DNA of 64,000 nt from Emcibacteraceae bacterium (lineage in GTDB: Bacteria; Pseudomonadota; Alphaproteobacteria; Sphingomonadales; Emcibacteraceae), in the NCBI GenBank assembly GCA_021774795.1, contig JAJFIR010000044.1, positions 50,560 to 114,559 of the forward strand, in the 5' to 3' direction. This document shows, piece by piece, positions 9,174-18,450 of this stretch. The notes beneath the pieces were generated by a model. It did not search any database, had not been told where the DNA came from, and saw only the letters and a list, made by a program, of their open reading frames with translations. A program made the translations under genes and the position numbers. The stretch's first letter is position 1. The number at the start of each line of letters is the position of its first letter.

Positions 9174-9887
9174 ATGAGAATTAAACAAATGTCAGTAAAA
9201 AAAGCGGTTCTCCTTTTAAGTGGCGGCCTTGATAGCAGCACCTGCACCGCTATCGCCCAAAAACAGGGTTTTGAGGTCTACGGCCTAAGTTTCCGCTACG
9301 GACAACGTGACACCCATGAACTCGACGCCGCAGAACGCGTTGCAAAAGCAATGCGACTTAAACGCCACGTGATAATTGATATAGATTTGCGTGCTTTTGG
9401 TGGCTCCGCTTTAACGGACGATATTGATGTCCCTAAAGGCCGCAGCGACGATGAAATGGAAGATGAAATTCCGGTTACCTATGTTCCGGCACGAAATACA
9501 ATATTTCTGTCATTCGCCCTCGCTTACGCCGAAACCTTGAAAAGCAACGATATTTTCATCGGTGTTAACGCACTCGATTATAGCGGTTATCCCGATTGCC
9601 GCCCGGAATATATCAAAGCGTTTCAGAAAATGGCAAAACTCGCCACTAAAATCGGCGTAGAAGGTGATGTCGGCGTTAAGATTAACACACCGCTCATTGA
9701 CATGTCCAAGGCAGACATCGTTAAAACCGGACTTAAGCTTGGTGTAGATTACAGCCTGACTACAAGCTGTTATGACCCTTCTGAAAACGGTGTCGCCTGC
9801 GGTCAGTGTGATAGCTGCCTGCTCAGGTTAAAAGGATTTAAAGAAGCCGGAAGTATAGACCCTATAACATATCAGAGTAACGCATGA
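9174..9887 (+). CDS. queC: 7-cyano-7-deazaguanine (preQ0) synthase QueC
   Basis: 237 residues. The N-terminal PP-loop motif SGGLDSSTC (about 17-25) binds ATP. The C-terminal zinc site is built by the Cys cluster in [17 protein letters not shown]. It converts 7-carboxy-7-deazaguanine plus ammonia and ATP to preQ0 for queuosine tRNA modification. The stop overlaps the queE start (ATGA), so the two are coupled. The start may be the in-frame ATG at 9189 ([13 protein letters not shown]). No preQ1-type leader structure was recognised upstream. Confidence 0.96.
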   Translation: MRIKQMSVKKAVLLLSGGLDSSTCTAIAQKQGFEVYGLSFRYGQRDTHELDAAERVAKAMRLKRHVIIDIDLRAFGGSALTDDIDVPKGRSDDEMEDEIPVTYVPARNTIFLSFALAYAETLKSNDIFIGVNALDYSGYPDCRPEYIKAFQKMAKLATKIGVEGDVGVKINTPLIDMSKADIVKTGLKLGVDYSLTTSCYDPSENGVACGQCDSCLLRLKGFKEAGSIDPITYQSNA

Positions 9888-10510
9888 CTTATAGCGTCAA
9901 AGAACTTTTTTATACATTGCAAGGTGAAGGCGCACAATCAGGGCGCGCCGCAATATTCTGCCGGTTTAGCGGCTGCAACCTTTGGTCAGGGCTGGAAAAG
10001 GATCGCAAGGACGCCATTTGTAATTTTTGCGACACCGATTTTGTCGGCATGGACGGAACCGGCGGCGGTAAATTCAAAAATGCTCAGGAACTAGCCGCTA
10101 AAGCTTTCGCAAAATGGCCCGGCGGCGGTGATCCCTATATCGTTTGCACGGGCGGTGAGCCATTACTGCAGTTAGACGTAACGCTCATAAAAGCTTTGCA
10201 AAAAGTGGGGTTTGAAGTCGCCGTTGAAACAAATGGTACCATCGCCGCACCAAAAGAGCTTGATTGGGTGTGTGTCAGCCCCAAAACCATGGATCAATTG
10301 GTGCAATTATCCGGTGACGAGCTAAAACTAGTCTACCCACAGTTAAAAGTTCAACCGCACGACGTCGAACATTTGAAATTCAAACATTATTTTCTTCAAC
10401 CCCTTGACGAAATCGGGACCGATCATACAAAGGCCGTAACAAATTATTGTTTAGATAATCCAAAATGGAGAATTAGTATTCAAACACATAAGATTATTGA
10501 TATATCTTAA
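9884..10510 (+). CDS. queE: 7-carboxy-7-deazaguanine synthase QueE (radical SAM)
   Basis: 208 residues, typical of the short QueE type. The N-terminus [19 protein letters not shown] is a family hallmark. The [4Fe-4S] ligands are in CRFSGCNLW and [10 protein letters not shown], with the family's expanded spacing between the first Cys and the CxxC pair. The GGEP SAM-binding motif is in [10 protein letters not shown], and SPK follows near residue 130. It rearranges 6-carboxy-tetrahydropterin to 7-carboxy-7-deazaguanine, the step before QueC. QueD and the GTP cyclohydrolase are not in the window. Confidence 0.96.
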   Translation: MTYSVKELFYTLQGEGAQSGRAAIFCRFSGCNLWSGLEKDRKDAICNFCDTDFVGMDGTGGGKFKNAQELAAKAFAKWPGGGDPYIVCTGGEPLLQLDVTLIKALQKVGFEVAVETNGTIAAPKELDWVCVSPKTMDQLVQLSGDELKLVYPQLKVQPHDVEHLKFKHYFLQPLDEIGTDHTKAVTNYCLDNPKWRISIQTHKIIDIS

Positions 10511-10540
10511 AGTATTAAATTAAATATTAAAGATAATCTA

Positions 10541-11353
10541 TTGAAAAATAACATTAATATCAATAAGAAACAAATTGAAACATTCCAAAAGGAAGGCGTT
10601 ATATTAATCAAGGGTCTTTTTAAGGATTGGGTGGATATCATACGCGCCGGTATTGATTATAATATGGAAAACCCCGGTCCCTACGCCGCAGAAAACCTTA
10701 AGGACGGCGAAAATGGTCGTTTTTTTGATGATTATTGCAATTGGCCGAGAATAACTGAATTTGAAGATGTTATTAAAAACTCCGAGGCCGGAAAAACGGC
10801 CGCAGCACTGATGAAATCAAAAGCGGTGCAAATATTTCATGATCATGTTTTGGTTAAGGAACCTGGTACTTCGAAGCCAACGCCGTGGCATCAGGACTCC
10901 CCTTATTATTTCGTTGATGGGGACCAGCATGTAAGCTTTTGGTCGCCGATGGATCACGTAACAAACGCTACATTGCGGTGTATATCTGGTTCACACCTTT
11001 GGCCAAAACCGGTGCTGCCGACAAAATGGCTCTCCGAAGATAATTTTTTCCCGGATGATAATAAATATATGCCTGTCCCTGATCCCGATAGTGATCCGGA
11101 CCGTTATAAAATTGTTGAATGGGAGATGGAACCGGGTGATGCGGTCGCGTTTAATTATAAAATCCTTCATGGCGCGCGCGGTAATGATCTTACGACACGA
11201 AGACGCGCTTTCTCAGTTCGTTTTGTCGGCGATGACGCGCGCTATATCAGCAGACCCGGTCCGACATCCCCGCCCTACCCCGGACATAATATGGCAGACG
11301 GTGACCGATTAAGAGAAGACTGGTTTCCTGTGGTTTATTCCGAAGGTTCCTAG
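10541..11353 (+). CDS. Phytanoyl-CoA dioxygenase (PhyH)-family Fe(II)/2-oxoglutarate oxygenase
   Basis: 270 residues from a TTG start at 10541. There is no upstream ATG in frame and the N-terminus IETFQKEGVILIKGLF fits the family. Iron ligands are visible as H117-x-D119 (PWHQDSPYY) and the distal H210 (ILHGARGND). The Arg-rich TTRRRAFSVRF following it would bind 2-oxoglutarate. A WSPMDHVT stretch gives the expected strand between them. The substrate is unknown. PhyH-family enzymes hydroxylate small molecules, lipids or ectoine-like compounds. It lies 30 bases after queE but has no obvious functional tie to queuosine. Confidence 0.88.
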   Translation: MKNNININKKQIETFQKEGVILIKGLFKDWVDIIRAGIDYNMENPGPYAAENLKDGENGRFFDDYCNWPRITEFEDVIKNSEAGKTAAALMKSKAVQIFHDHVLVKEPGTSKPTPWHQDSPYYFVDGDQHVSFWSPMDHVTNATLRCISGSHLWPKPVLPTKWLSEDNFFPDDNKYMPVPDPDSDPDRYKIVEWEMEPGDAVAFNYKILHGARGNDLTTRRRAFSVRFVGDDARYISRPGPTSPPYPGHNMADGDRLREDWFPVVYSEGS

Positions 11354-11457
11354 GCCTCACCATCCTGCACAGCGTCACTTGCTTTCGATTGCTTTCGACC
11401 CGAAGCGAATAATTTCTGTGCGCCGCTGAAATCTCCGTACTATGCTCGCTCAAAGAT

Positions 11458-11790
11458 TTAAGCCTTTTTGTTCCCTTTCTTACCACGGGCGATTTCAGTA
11501 TGAAGTGCGTGAAGCCGTTGTTCGAAGAAAGCTCTAAAAGGAGAAACCCAGTTATCAACTTCTCTCATTGGGGAAGCGTCAAGTACATAAATTCTTTTCG
11601 CACCTTCCCCGCGTACATGCGCAAATCCGGCCTCACGAAGAATTTTTAGATGCTGTGAAACGGCAGCTTGTGTAATTCCAAATTCGTTTTTTATGTCAGT
11701 AACAACTTCACCAGCACTAAGTTCTGAATCTGCCAGTATTTCAAGAATTTTTCTCTTTACCGGGTCTCCGAGAATCTGAAAGGCATTCAT
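11458..11790 (-). CDS. ArsR-family winged-helix repressor
   Basis: 110 residues, a typical ArsR/SmtB-fold regulator. The recognition region is FGITQAAVSQHLKILREAGFAHVRGEG, with the preceding LGDPVKRKILEILADSELSAGE. There are no CxC metal ligands, so it is not a metal sensor of the ArsR/SmtB kind. The C-terminal EVDNWVSPFRAFFEQRLHALH resembles ArsR regulators paired with AHSA1-domain proteins. It starts two bases after the SRPBCC gene, with its ribosome site inside that gene's 3' end (GGAGAGGAA). It probably represses its own operon through the palindrome at 12449-12464. Confidence 0.92.
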   Translation of the reverse strand: MNAFQILGDPVKRKILEILADSELSAGEVVTDIKNEFGITQAAVSQHLKILREAGFAHVRGEGAKRIYVLDASPMREVDNWVSPFRAFFEQRLHALHTEIARGKKGNKKA

Positions 11791-11792
11791 GA

Positions 11793-12413
11793 TTATTCCT
11801 CTCCCAAATAGAATTTCTCAGTATTCCTCGCTGCCGCAATGGACTCTTGTCTATCAAATCCAGCCTTTGTCGTCGCCTCTCCCCAATCTTTAGAACAAAA
11901 TGAGATAATGTTCTTTGCTTCTGGCAAAGCCATAAATGCTGTATCATCAATTGATTGTGCGGTTCGCACATAGTATCCTAGCCCCATTAACGCAAGATCC
12001 CAACCAACGCCCGTTGCAGCTGGACCATAGGTTTCGAAATGTTTACCTTCAGCATGTGCAAGATGTTCCATGTATAGATGTGTCTTACCACTCTCCGACA
12101 GAAGCTCAACTTTTACCCAACTCGTATCACCCCCAAACTCCCAAGTAAGGTCGAAGCGCTTTTCATTTTCACAATGAGTGATTTCTCCTCCAGCATTACC
12201 TTTAATTTGAAACCTACCCCCAAGTTTAAAGTCCCCTTCAACTGGTGCAAACCATTTCGGCAAACGCTGTTTGTTCGTTAGGGCATCCCATAAATCATTG
12301 ATTTCGGTATCATACACAGATTCCAGTATCGTAGCACAAGCTGTTCTGCCGCTTATGTCTCTTTTTTCAACGCGTCGGGTTACAGCTTCTGCCAAAGTAA
12401 GCAAATCTTTCAT
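11793..12413 (-). CDS. SRPBCC/AHSA1-domain protein
   Basis: About 206 residues from ATG at 12413 (a TTG four codons earlier, 12425, is possible). The central part carries the START/Bet v1-like fold pattern: ESVYDTEINDLWDALTNKQRLPKWF, then GDFKLGGRFQIKGNAGGEI and FDLTWEFGGDTSWVKVEL. AHSA1 proteins are named after the Hsp90 activator, but bacterial members bind hydrophobic ligands and have no settled role. They very often sit beside an ArsR gene, as here. It is first in a two-gene operon with that repressor. Confidence 0.88.
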   Translation of the reverse strand: MKDLLTLAEAVTRRVEKRDISGRTACATILESVYDTEINDLWDALTNKQRLPKWFAPVEGDFKLGGRFQIKGNAGGEITHCENEKRFDLTWEFGGDTSWVKVELLSESGKTHLYMEHLAHAEGKHFETYGPAATGVGWDLALMGLGYYVRTAQSIDDTAFMALPEAKNIISFCSKDWGEATTKAGFDRQESIAAARNTEKFYLGEE

Positions 12414-12448
12414 TTTATTTTCCAAACAAAATATAAGTTAATAATTAT

Positions 12449-12464
12449 ATAAGTTTAAACTTAT
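12449..12464. promoter_or_regulatory. Probable ArsR operator
   Basis: ATAAGTTT and AAACTTAT form a perfect 16-base palindrome 35 bases upstream of the SRPBCC/ArsR operon. A further half site, ATAAGTTA, lies at 12432-12439. ArsR-family dimers bind such dyads over their own promoters, so autoregulation is likely. Confidence 0.6.
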
Positions 12465-12599
12465 TTATAACATTGTCAATAAAAGGTGCATTTAATTGAT
12501 GGTAAATGACCGCTTTGGCCAGAAGCAAATATTAACTTCTTAGAAAATTGCCATTTTTAAAATATGCTCTATTATTGAATTTTATTAATTGGGGAAGTT

Positions 12600-13019
12600 A
12601 TGCAAATCACACTAAAATTCCTGGCAATTATTATGCTATCTGTATGCCTTTCGGGCTGTGCGACATTCAGGAATTGCGACTCATTCACCGATGACCCGAT
12701 TGCGCAACGTTACTGCTTGGCGGATCAGGGTGATGAAGAGGCTCAATATAATATCGCGGTTGATACAATGGAACTAGGCGATACAAAAAATGCCATAAAA
12801 TGGCTGGAGAAAGCAGCAGAACCGAAAAGCGATAGAATCCCCGATTTTATTCCGACCGGCAATAACGGCGATGTCAGAATCCAGATGTATGAACGCGGGC
12901 CGAAAACTCCTGGACATAAAAAAGCTCAATTGCTTCTTGGTAAAATATATGAAGAAGGACTGGGTGTCGATGTGGATATTAACAAAGCAAAAAAATACAG
13001 AAAGATGGCAGGGAACTAA
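12600..13019 (+). CDS. Lipoprotein with Sel1-like repeats
   Basis: 139 residues. A signal peptide ends in the lipobox L-S-G-C with C20 lipidated. Residues ~48-70 (AQYNIAVDTMELGDTKNAIKWLEKAAE) and ~113-139 (KAQLLLGKIYEEGLGVDVDINKAKKYRKMA) fit Sel1/TPR-like helical repeats, which usually mediate protein contacts. The two repeats are separated by a longer insertion than usual. The GGGGAAG before the ATG is a good ribosome site. Partner unknown. Confidence 0.8.
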   Translation: MQITLKFLAIIMLSVCLSGCATFRNCDSFTDDPIAQRYCLADQGDEEAQYNIAVDTMELGDTKNAIKWLEKAAEPKSDRIPDFIPTGNNGDVRIQMYERGPKTPGHKKAQLLLGKIYEEGLGVDVDINKAKKYRKMAGN

Positions 13020-13101
13020 TATGAGAATTAATATGGCGATAACATTCCATCATACTGATCCAAAAACAGGGACACGTAAAGTTATCGAGTTAGGGGGTTA
13101 G

Positions 13102-13263
13102 ATGATGAGAGCGACGAAATCGTTACTTTTAACATTTATTGGCTGTTTGGCAATGTTACAGCCAGAGAGGCTATACGCTGATGGTACGGATAATGTAAGG
13201 GATGAGATGCCTATTCTGAGAGCTAAGATAAACACGGCGGAACCAGAGAACTTGGCGAAATAA
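13102..13263 (+). CDS. Hypothetical small exported protein, possibly frameshifted
   Basis: 53 codons from ATG at 13102 with a TTAGGGGG ribosome site. The N-terminal 27 residues look like a signal peptide (KSLLLTFIGCLAMLQ then LYADG). Another reading frame stays open from about 13233 to the TAA at 13369, just past this stop, so a single-base indel may have split a protein of ~90 residues. The alternative frame includes a CCC run and is Cys-rich. A 26-codon ORF (13021-13101) precedes it. No family recognised. Confidence 0.35.
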   Translation: MMRATKSLLLTFIGCLAMLQPERLYADGTDNVRDEMPILRAKINTAEPENLAK

Positions 13264-13377
13264 CAAAAAAAATTAAGCTCGCGCAATCAAAAACAGATTT
13301 ACCTATTACTTCATCTTGCTGTTGCCGCAAACATGTCGTAGCCTCTGAATACTGCACCAATTAATGGAACTTTTTTA

Positions 13378-14118
13378 ATGATTGCTAATCTACCAATGTA
13401 TCAAAGGCCGGAACTTGTGGATGCCCATGACCTATATTGGCAATTGATAAGGCAAAAATTGGCCGAAGTTAATATGCGAAGCCCGGAACATTTATCACAA
13501 GACGCAGATGAAATGGAAGTATGGGGTGACCCAAACCTGGTGCTTAGTCAAACATGTGGGCTGCCTTACCGAACGGTCCTTCACCCACATGTCACTTTAA
13601 TTGGTACTGCTGATTTCGGCGTAAACGGTTGTCCGCCCGGATATTACAGAAGCGGTTTTATCATTCGGGAAAACGAAATTCGTGACGATCTGCGGGATTT
13701 TAAAAATGCTTTATTTGCTTATAATGACGAAATATCTCAGTCAGGATATTTCGCTGCGCGCTTTGAAGCCGAACCACTGGGGTTTTTCTTTGAAAGGCAA
13801 ATATGCTCCGGCGATCATGTTAATAGCGCAAAAATGGTAAGTGACGGGCGCGCCGATATTGCAGCGATTGACGCCGTATCACTCACGTTGATGTCACAAT
13901 ATGAAGATTTCATGGAGAATTTAAAAGTTCTTTGCTGGACAAAACCGACACCCGGCCTTCCCTATATTACAGCCAAACGCGGCGTAAAAGATTTGTTTTT
14001 TTATGCCATCAAGGGTGCCATTAGGAATCTTCCGAATGATGTCCGCAAAAAATTAATGATAAAAGATATTATCGATATTCCTAAAGAAGATTATCTTGCC
14101 TTAGGCGAGACCGAATAA
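13378..14118 (+). CDS. PhnD-like (PF12974) solute-binding protein without signal peptide
   Basis: 246 residues with features of phosphate/phosphonate-type periplasmic-binding proteins: NLPMYQRPELVDAHDLYWQLIRQKL at the start, LSQTCGLPYRT, and GRADIAAIDAVSLTLM. No signal peptide is visible, since the protein begins directly with MIANLPMY. No ABC permease or ATPase lies nearby. It is therefore an orphan cytoplasmic or mis-started binding protein. The ATG at 13378 follows a T-rich stretch without a strong ribosome site. Ligand unknown. Confidence 0.8.
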   Translation: MIANLPMYQRPELVDAHDLYWQLIRQKLAEVNMRSPEHLSQDADEMEVWGDPNLVLSQTCGLPYRTVLHPHVTLIGTADFGVNGCPPGYYRSGFIIRENEIRDDLRDFKNALFAYNDEISQSGYFAARFEAEPLGFFFERQICSGDHVNSAKMVSDGRADIAAIDAVSLTLMSQYEDFMENLKVLCWTKPTPGLPYITAKRGVKDLFFYAIKGAIRNLPNDVRKKLMIKDIIDIPKEDYLALGETE

Positions 14119-14121
14119 GCA

Positions 14122-16758
14122 TTAATTTAACAGGTACTCACCGCCACCTTCAATAATAATCTGGTCACCAGTTCCCGCGCAGAATGAATTATTATCTGGC
14201 CTCGACGAACACCCAATCTCGCCGGGAAGATGTATGTTTGCTTTTACGTTATCCGGTATGCTAATTTTGAATGCTCCTTCTTCTTCGCGCCAATCAACCT
14301 CAACTTTGCCCCACGGTGTTATCGCGGCACCACTAATATGATCCAAGCCATGTGCATCCGGGCTAATATGCAGCATATTACCGCCTAACCCGTCGCCGTC
14401 CCATGTTATGCCCAGTACACTATCCTGCAACCAGACCATGCCAACCGCAGCCCAGCCATGTGAACCGGTTGGGTCTTGGGGTTGTGCCGTATTAATAGCG
14501 TCGGTAGATAATCCAATATCCTCATGTCGAACAAAATATTCCGGAAGCGGTCCGCCGTACGGCCCTTGCAGGTTTTTTGGCGTCAGATTATCCGGTGATC
14601 CCGGTAAATATGGGCTCATCCTCCATTTTAAATGTGCCATCGCTCTTATCGCCAATCCATTATCGGTCAGTACTTTTAATGATCTATATAAATAAGTTGG
14701 GTTATTCCACGGCGTTACACCTTCCGGGGCTCTGCCAACGGGAGCCGGGAAAAAATTATCCATTAACCTTCCTGCTTGATCCTGAGCAAATAATCCCGCG
14801 TCAATAGCCGAAAGCTGCGCGGCTTGACTTTTGCCGGCTAAGCGACCATCACTTGCATAAAGAACATCCGCCGCATAAGGCACGTCACCGTCTATGACCA
14901 GATAACTATGAAACGCATCTATCATACGTTCTCTGGTTTCGATCCATCCAATAATATCAGCACCCGCAATCTCATATGTATCAGCTATTTCTATGGCTTC
15001 GCCTAACCGTTTAATAAGCCAGGTATGGGCTATAACACTGACATCTTCGGGATCACTGGCATGCTCACCAACGCGAATATCGGCGAAGATGTTATTTGTT
15101 CTAAACAGCCCGTCGTCATCAACCTGCGCTATCAACAATTCAACGTAATTTGTTAGTGCAATAGCGAAATAGTTTGCAAGTTGCCTTGCGGTATCCTGGT
15201 TGGTCATGGCAAACCACATTAAATGATCATGAAGCATTGTTATCCACTGCATCCCCCAATCCCACGAGACCAATTCAATAAAGGATTGCGGCGCAAAGCT
15301 TAAGAACTTGCCATCGACGCTGGATTCCTGCGAATGGGCCAGGGTCAAATAACGAAGGTCCGTATCACCAATCCACCCTTCAGCAATCAACGCTCTAAGG
15401 CGGATATCTTCAAGCCACTGACCGTCTTCACGGCCCGGCGTATCGATATAAACATCGCTCATCGTTACTTCCGCATGGATTTTCGAAAGAGTAATAATTT
15501 GATCAAGTAGAGTATCATTTGCTTCAAAATCACCGCGCCAGTCCACCGGATATTGTGATTTGACAATACCTAGCTTTTTAATTTTTATCGAAGCATTTGT
15601 CGGAGCCGTAATATGCATTGTCATATAACGCGCTGTGCGCTCTTCCGGAATTTCGACGGATTGAGTGCCATTACCTGATGTTATGTACCTGTCACCGTAA
15701 TGTTTACCGACAACACCCTCTGTTTTAATCCATCCTGTATCCGCGTCCACATGGTGGCTTGCGTCATAAAGGGAAACATTGAGTTCGCCGTAACCGAAAC
15801 TGACTGCGATGCCGGCATTTTCGGTTTCCAATTCGAATGCCGGATAACCGTGAACAGGCATATGCAGATCAAATGTTGCATATTTTGTTTCCCCCGCCTT
15901 CAATTGTAATTTAACGGCCTGATCCGAAAATAAATCAGCAAATTTCTCGGTCAGTTGCTGATCGGGTAAATACTCAGCATTCTCCATATATGATGGAAAC
16001 GAAACATCACTTAACAATTTTTCAGAAAGCGTTGAAAATTCGGCAGGATAATTGATTAAACCGGCAGCAATAATATTTTTAACCCCAACATATTCTTCGC
16101 GCTGTCCTTTCGGGTATAAATCATGGGAAAATGTCCACGGTCCGTCATTGATTATGATCGCGCTGCGCCATTCCAGTTCTTCATCAATTTTTGAACCATC
16201 GATAATAAGTGGAAAACGAATACGTAAATCCCCGATTACACCAATTATTTGTTGTTCATGGTGGGTAAACTGTTTTGCCTCTGCCGTTTGCCAATTTTCA
16301 TTTGTCCCCAGCTCCGGTATTTTAGGAACAAAGAAAAACACCCCGCCACGGCGTATTTCATCGCGCTGAAAGTTCTTCACGTCACCCCAGTTATGATGAA
16401 GGATCAAAATTTCATTTTCCCCGTCCTTCAAATATGGACTGAGGGTGATTTGCTCGGGGCGAACTTTACTCGGATGATATCTCGTTACTTTCCTGCGAAC
16501 TATTTTATCATTCACATATAGCCGGGCAGTAGAATCTGCTGCGAAATACGCCATTATGTCGTTGTCGCTGACGTTATAATTAAAGGTCTTCTTAAAATAG
16601 GTAAATCGGTTCATCGCCATTGGAATAACATCAGGATGCCATATCCACTCGGCAGAATCCCACTTGGCAACCTGTTCGGGTCTATCTTGGCTTTCTCCAC
16701 AAGACGTCAAAATAAAAGCAACCGTAATCCAAAAAATTCCCAGAAGAACTATTCGCAC
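14122..16758 (-). CDS. GH78-type alpha-L-rhamnosidase-like lipoprotein
   Basis: 878 residues. A lipobox L-T-S-C puts the lipid on C20. Residues ~35-140 form a beta-sandwich typical of GH78 N-terminal domains (WIWHPD, FTYFKKTF, LYVNDKIV, NEILILHHNWGD). The (alpha/alpha)6 catalytic domain starts around residue 420 with DTPGREDGQWLEDIRLRA, where GH78 enzymes carry their acidic residues, and includes WDWGMQWITMLHDHLMW and GSHGWAAVGMVW. It probably removes rhamnose-like sugars from polysaccharide at the cell surface or periplasm. It lies 21 bases after nhaC and likely shares its transcript. Confidence 0.85.
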   Translation of the reverse strand: MRIVLLGIFWITVAFILTSCGESQDRPEQVAKWDSAEWIWHPDVIPMAMNRFTYFKKTFNYNVSDNDIMAYFAADSTARLYVNDKIVRRKVTRYHPSKVRPEQITLSPYLKDGENEILILHHNWGDVKNFQRDEIRRGGVFFFVPKIPELGTNENWQTAEAKQFTHHEQQIIGVIGDLRIRFPLIIDGSKIDEELEWRSAIIINDGPWTFSHDLYPKGQREEYVGVKNIIAAGLINYPAEFSTLSEKLLSDVSFPSYMENAEYLPDQQLTEKFADLFSDQAVKLQLKAGETKYATFDLHMPVHGYPAFELETENAGIAVSFGYGELNVSLYDASHHVDADTGWIKTEGVVGKHYGDRYITSGNGTQSVEIPEERTARYMTMHITAPTNASIKIKKLGIVKSQYPVDWRGDFEANDTLLDQIITLSKIHAEVTMSDVYIDTPGREDGQWLEDIRLRALIAEGWIGDTDLRYLTLAHSQESSVDGKFLSFAPQSFIELVSWDWGMQWITMLHDHLMWFAMTNQDTARQLANYFAIALTNYVELLIAQVDDDGLFRTNNIFADIRVGEHASDPEDVSVIAHTWLIKRLGEAIEIADTYEIAGADIIGWIETRERMIDAFHSYLVIDGDVPYAADVLYASDGRLAGKSQAAQLSAIDAGLFAQDQAGRLMDNFFPAPVGRAPEGVTPWNNPTYLYRSLKVLTDNGLAIRAMAHLKWRMSPYLPGSPDNLTPKNLQGPYGGPLPEYFVRHEDIGLSTDAINTAQPQDPTGSHGWAAVGMVWLQDSVLGITWDGDGLGGNMLHISPDAHGLDHISGAAITPWGKVEVDWREEEGAFKISIPDNVKANIHLPGEIGCSSRPDNNSFCAGTGDQIIIEGGGEYLLN

Positions 16759-16779
16759 TTTCTATTCCCCTCAATTCTA

Positions 16780-18174
16780 TTACACGGCCTCTTTTTCAGG
16801 TTCTTTCCTAAAGATTGCTAAACCCAACGACGCTATAATAAGCGCGACAATAAAGTTCAAATAATTTAAAAATGCCCAGGGCAGGTAGTCAACAACCGCG
16901 ACCCCCATTACACCCGAGTAAAACGCACCACCCAAAGACCACGGCATCAGCGGTGTTATAAGCGTTGTACTTTCCTCAACGGTTCTGGAAAGCATCCGGC
17001 GTTTAAGACCCATATCTTCAAATTTCTTCCTGAACAACTGCGACGTAAGAACAATGGAAATGTAGGATTGACCGGTCGCTATACTGCTGACAATCCCGGT
17101 GAGCATCGTTGCAAATAAAAGCGATATGACGCTTTTAAGATGTTTTAATATGCCCTGCAACATCGAAGTTAAAATTCCAACTTTGTCTAGCAACCCACCA
17201 AGTGCCATAGCAAATAGAGCAAGTGAAAATGTTCGCATCATACTTTGTATTCCGCCCCGATTGACCAACGTATCAAGCCCGGGATGGCCGGTTTCTGCTT
17301 TATAGCCATCCTGAAGGCTAGCTAATATTCCAAGAATATCGTGCCCTTGTTGAAATACTGCCATCAATATAGCAACACTGGATGCGGCCATCATCGCAGG
17401 CTCAGCCGGTATTTTTTTAAGGCTAAGCCCGAAAAGAACAATAACAGGCACAAACCCCCAAACGCTAACCACATAATTATTTTTTATAGCCTCTTGAAAT
17501 AACTGAATATCGTTGGTAGCTAGCGCATCCGCAGAATATTGAAAACCAATGAACGTAAATAAAATAAGGCAAATTATATATGTGGGAACTGTCGTATAAA
17601 GCATTGATTTAATATGCGTATATAAATCTGTTCCCGCTGAAATTGCCGCTAGATTTGTGGTATCGGATACCGGCGACATTTTATCACCAAAACTGGCACC
17701 GGCAATCACCATACCCGCGACGATCGGAAGTGGGACCCCCATCGCTGCACCAATACCGATTAATATAACACCCGCTGTTGCCACTGTCCCCATAAGGGTT
17801 CCCACAGAAACAGACATAAAACTGCATAACAATAATCCCGCTGGCAAAAACACCGCTGGGTGAATAAGGTCAAGACTGTAATAAACAATGCTGGCAATGG
17901 TGCCACTTTCCAGAAATGCCGCGACAACAACACCTATCAGGATAAAAACATACGCGGCCCCAAGACCGTTAGATATCCCGTCCGACATCAACTGTTTTAT
18001 TTCTTTAAACTTATATCCGAGGGAATAACTGTGAAAGCAAGTCCAAATGATGCTGACGATCAATAACACATGAATATTTATGTTAAATGCTATAACACCG
18101 GCGACGATGATCGTCAGTATGCCACCGAAGCACAATAGCGCTTGCCAAAAGTTCGGAATTTTATGAGTATTCAA
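16780..18174 (-). CDS. nhaC: NhaC-family Na+/H+ antiporter
   Basis: 464 residues with about 11-12 hydrophobic segments. Family signatures include GASFGDKMSPVSDTTNLAA, where the Asp residues are needed for transport, and GYKFKEIKQLMSDGI. It should exchange Na+ for H+ (or malate/lactate in some members) across the inner membrane. First gene of a probable operon with the GH78 lipoprotein, which hints that the transported solute could relate to sugar or acid catabolism (inference). Confidence 0.93.
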   Translation of the reverse strand: MNTHKIPNFWQALLCFGGILTIIVAGVIAFNINIHVLLIVSIIWTCFHSYSLGYKFKEIKQLMSDGISNGLGAAYVFILIGVVVAAFLESGTIASIVYYSLDLIHPAVFLPAGLLLCSFMSVSVGTLMGTVATAGVILIGIGAAMGVPLPIVAGMVIAGASFGDKMSPVSDTTNLAAISAGTDLYTHIKSMLYTTVPTYIICLILFTFIGFQYSADALATNDIQLFQEAIKNNYVVSVWGFVPVIVLFGLSLKKIPAEPAMMAASSVAILMAVFQQGHDILGILASLQDGYKAETGHPGLDTLVNRGGIQSMMRTFSLALFAMALGGLLDKVGILTSMLQGILKHLKSVISLLFATMLTGIVSSIATGQSYISIVLTSQLFRKKFEDMGLKRRMLSRTVEESTTLITPLMPWSLGGAFYSGVMGVAVVDYLPWAFLNYLNFIVALIIASLGLAIFRKEPEKEAV

Positions 18175-18450
18175 TATTACTCCCCGTTATTTTGTATTTT
18201 TATATTAGTAGAAATCTTACACAGCTAATTCATTGAGTACAAATAATAAATTTACCAAAATAACATACAAATCAGTTAAGTTTTAACAGGTACTAGCCAT
18301 TATTGAACAGTGTAGCTTCTTTTGCGATGGACAAGATAATTCCCAAAAAACGGCAGAAACATTGATTTTTTTCAAATAATTGTATATCGTTATCTTCGTC
18401 ACCGATGTTTGCACCACTCTGGTTGTTTTTTATTTTTGTAGAAGAGGAGC
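18175..18450. other. Intergenic region between nhaC and the sterol-desaturase-like gene
   Basis: Divergent promoter region of 276 AT-rich bases. No RNA gene or strong dyad was seen. A purine-rich GAAGAGGAG lies at its right end just before the next gene. Confidence 0.5.

Noticed and set aside
13021..13101. 26-codon frame after the Sel1 lipoprotein
   Set aside because: Too short and without a recognisable motif. It may be a remnant.
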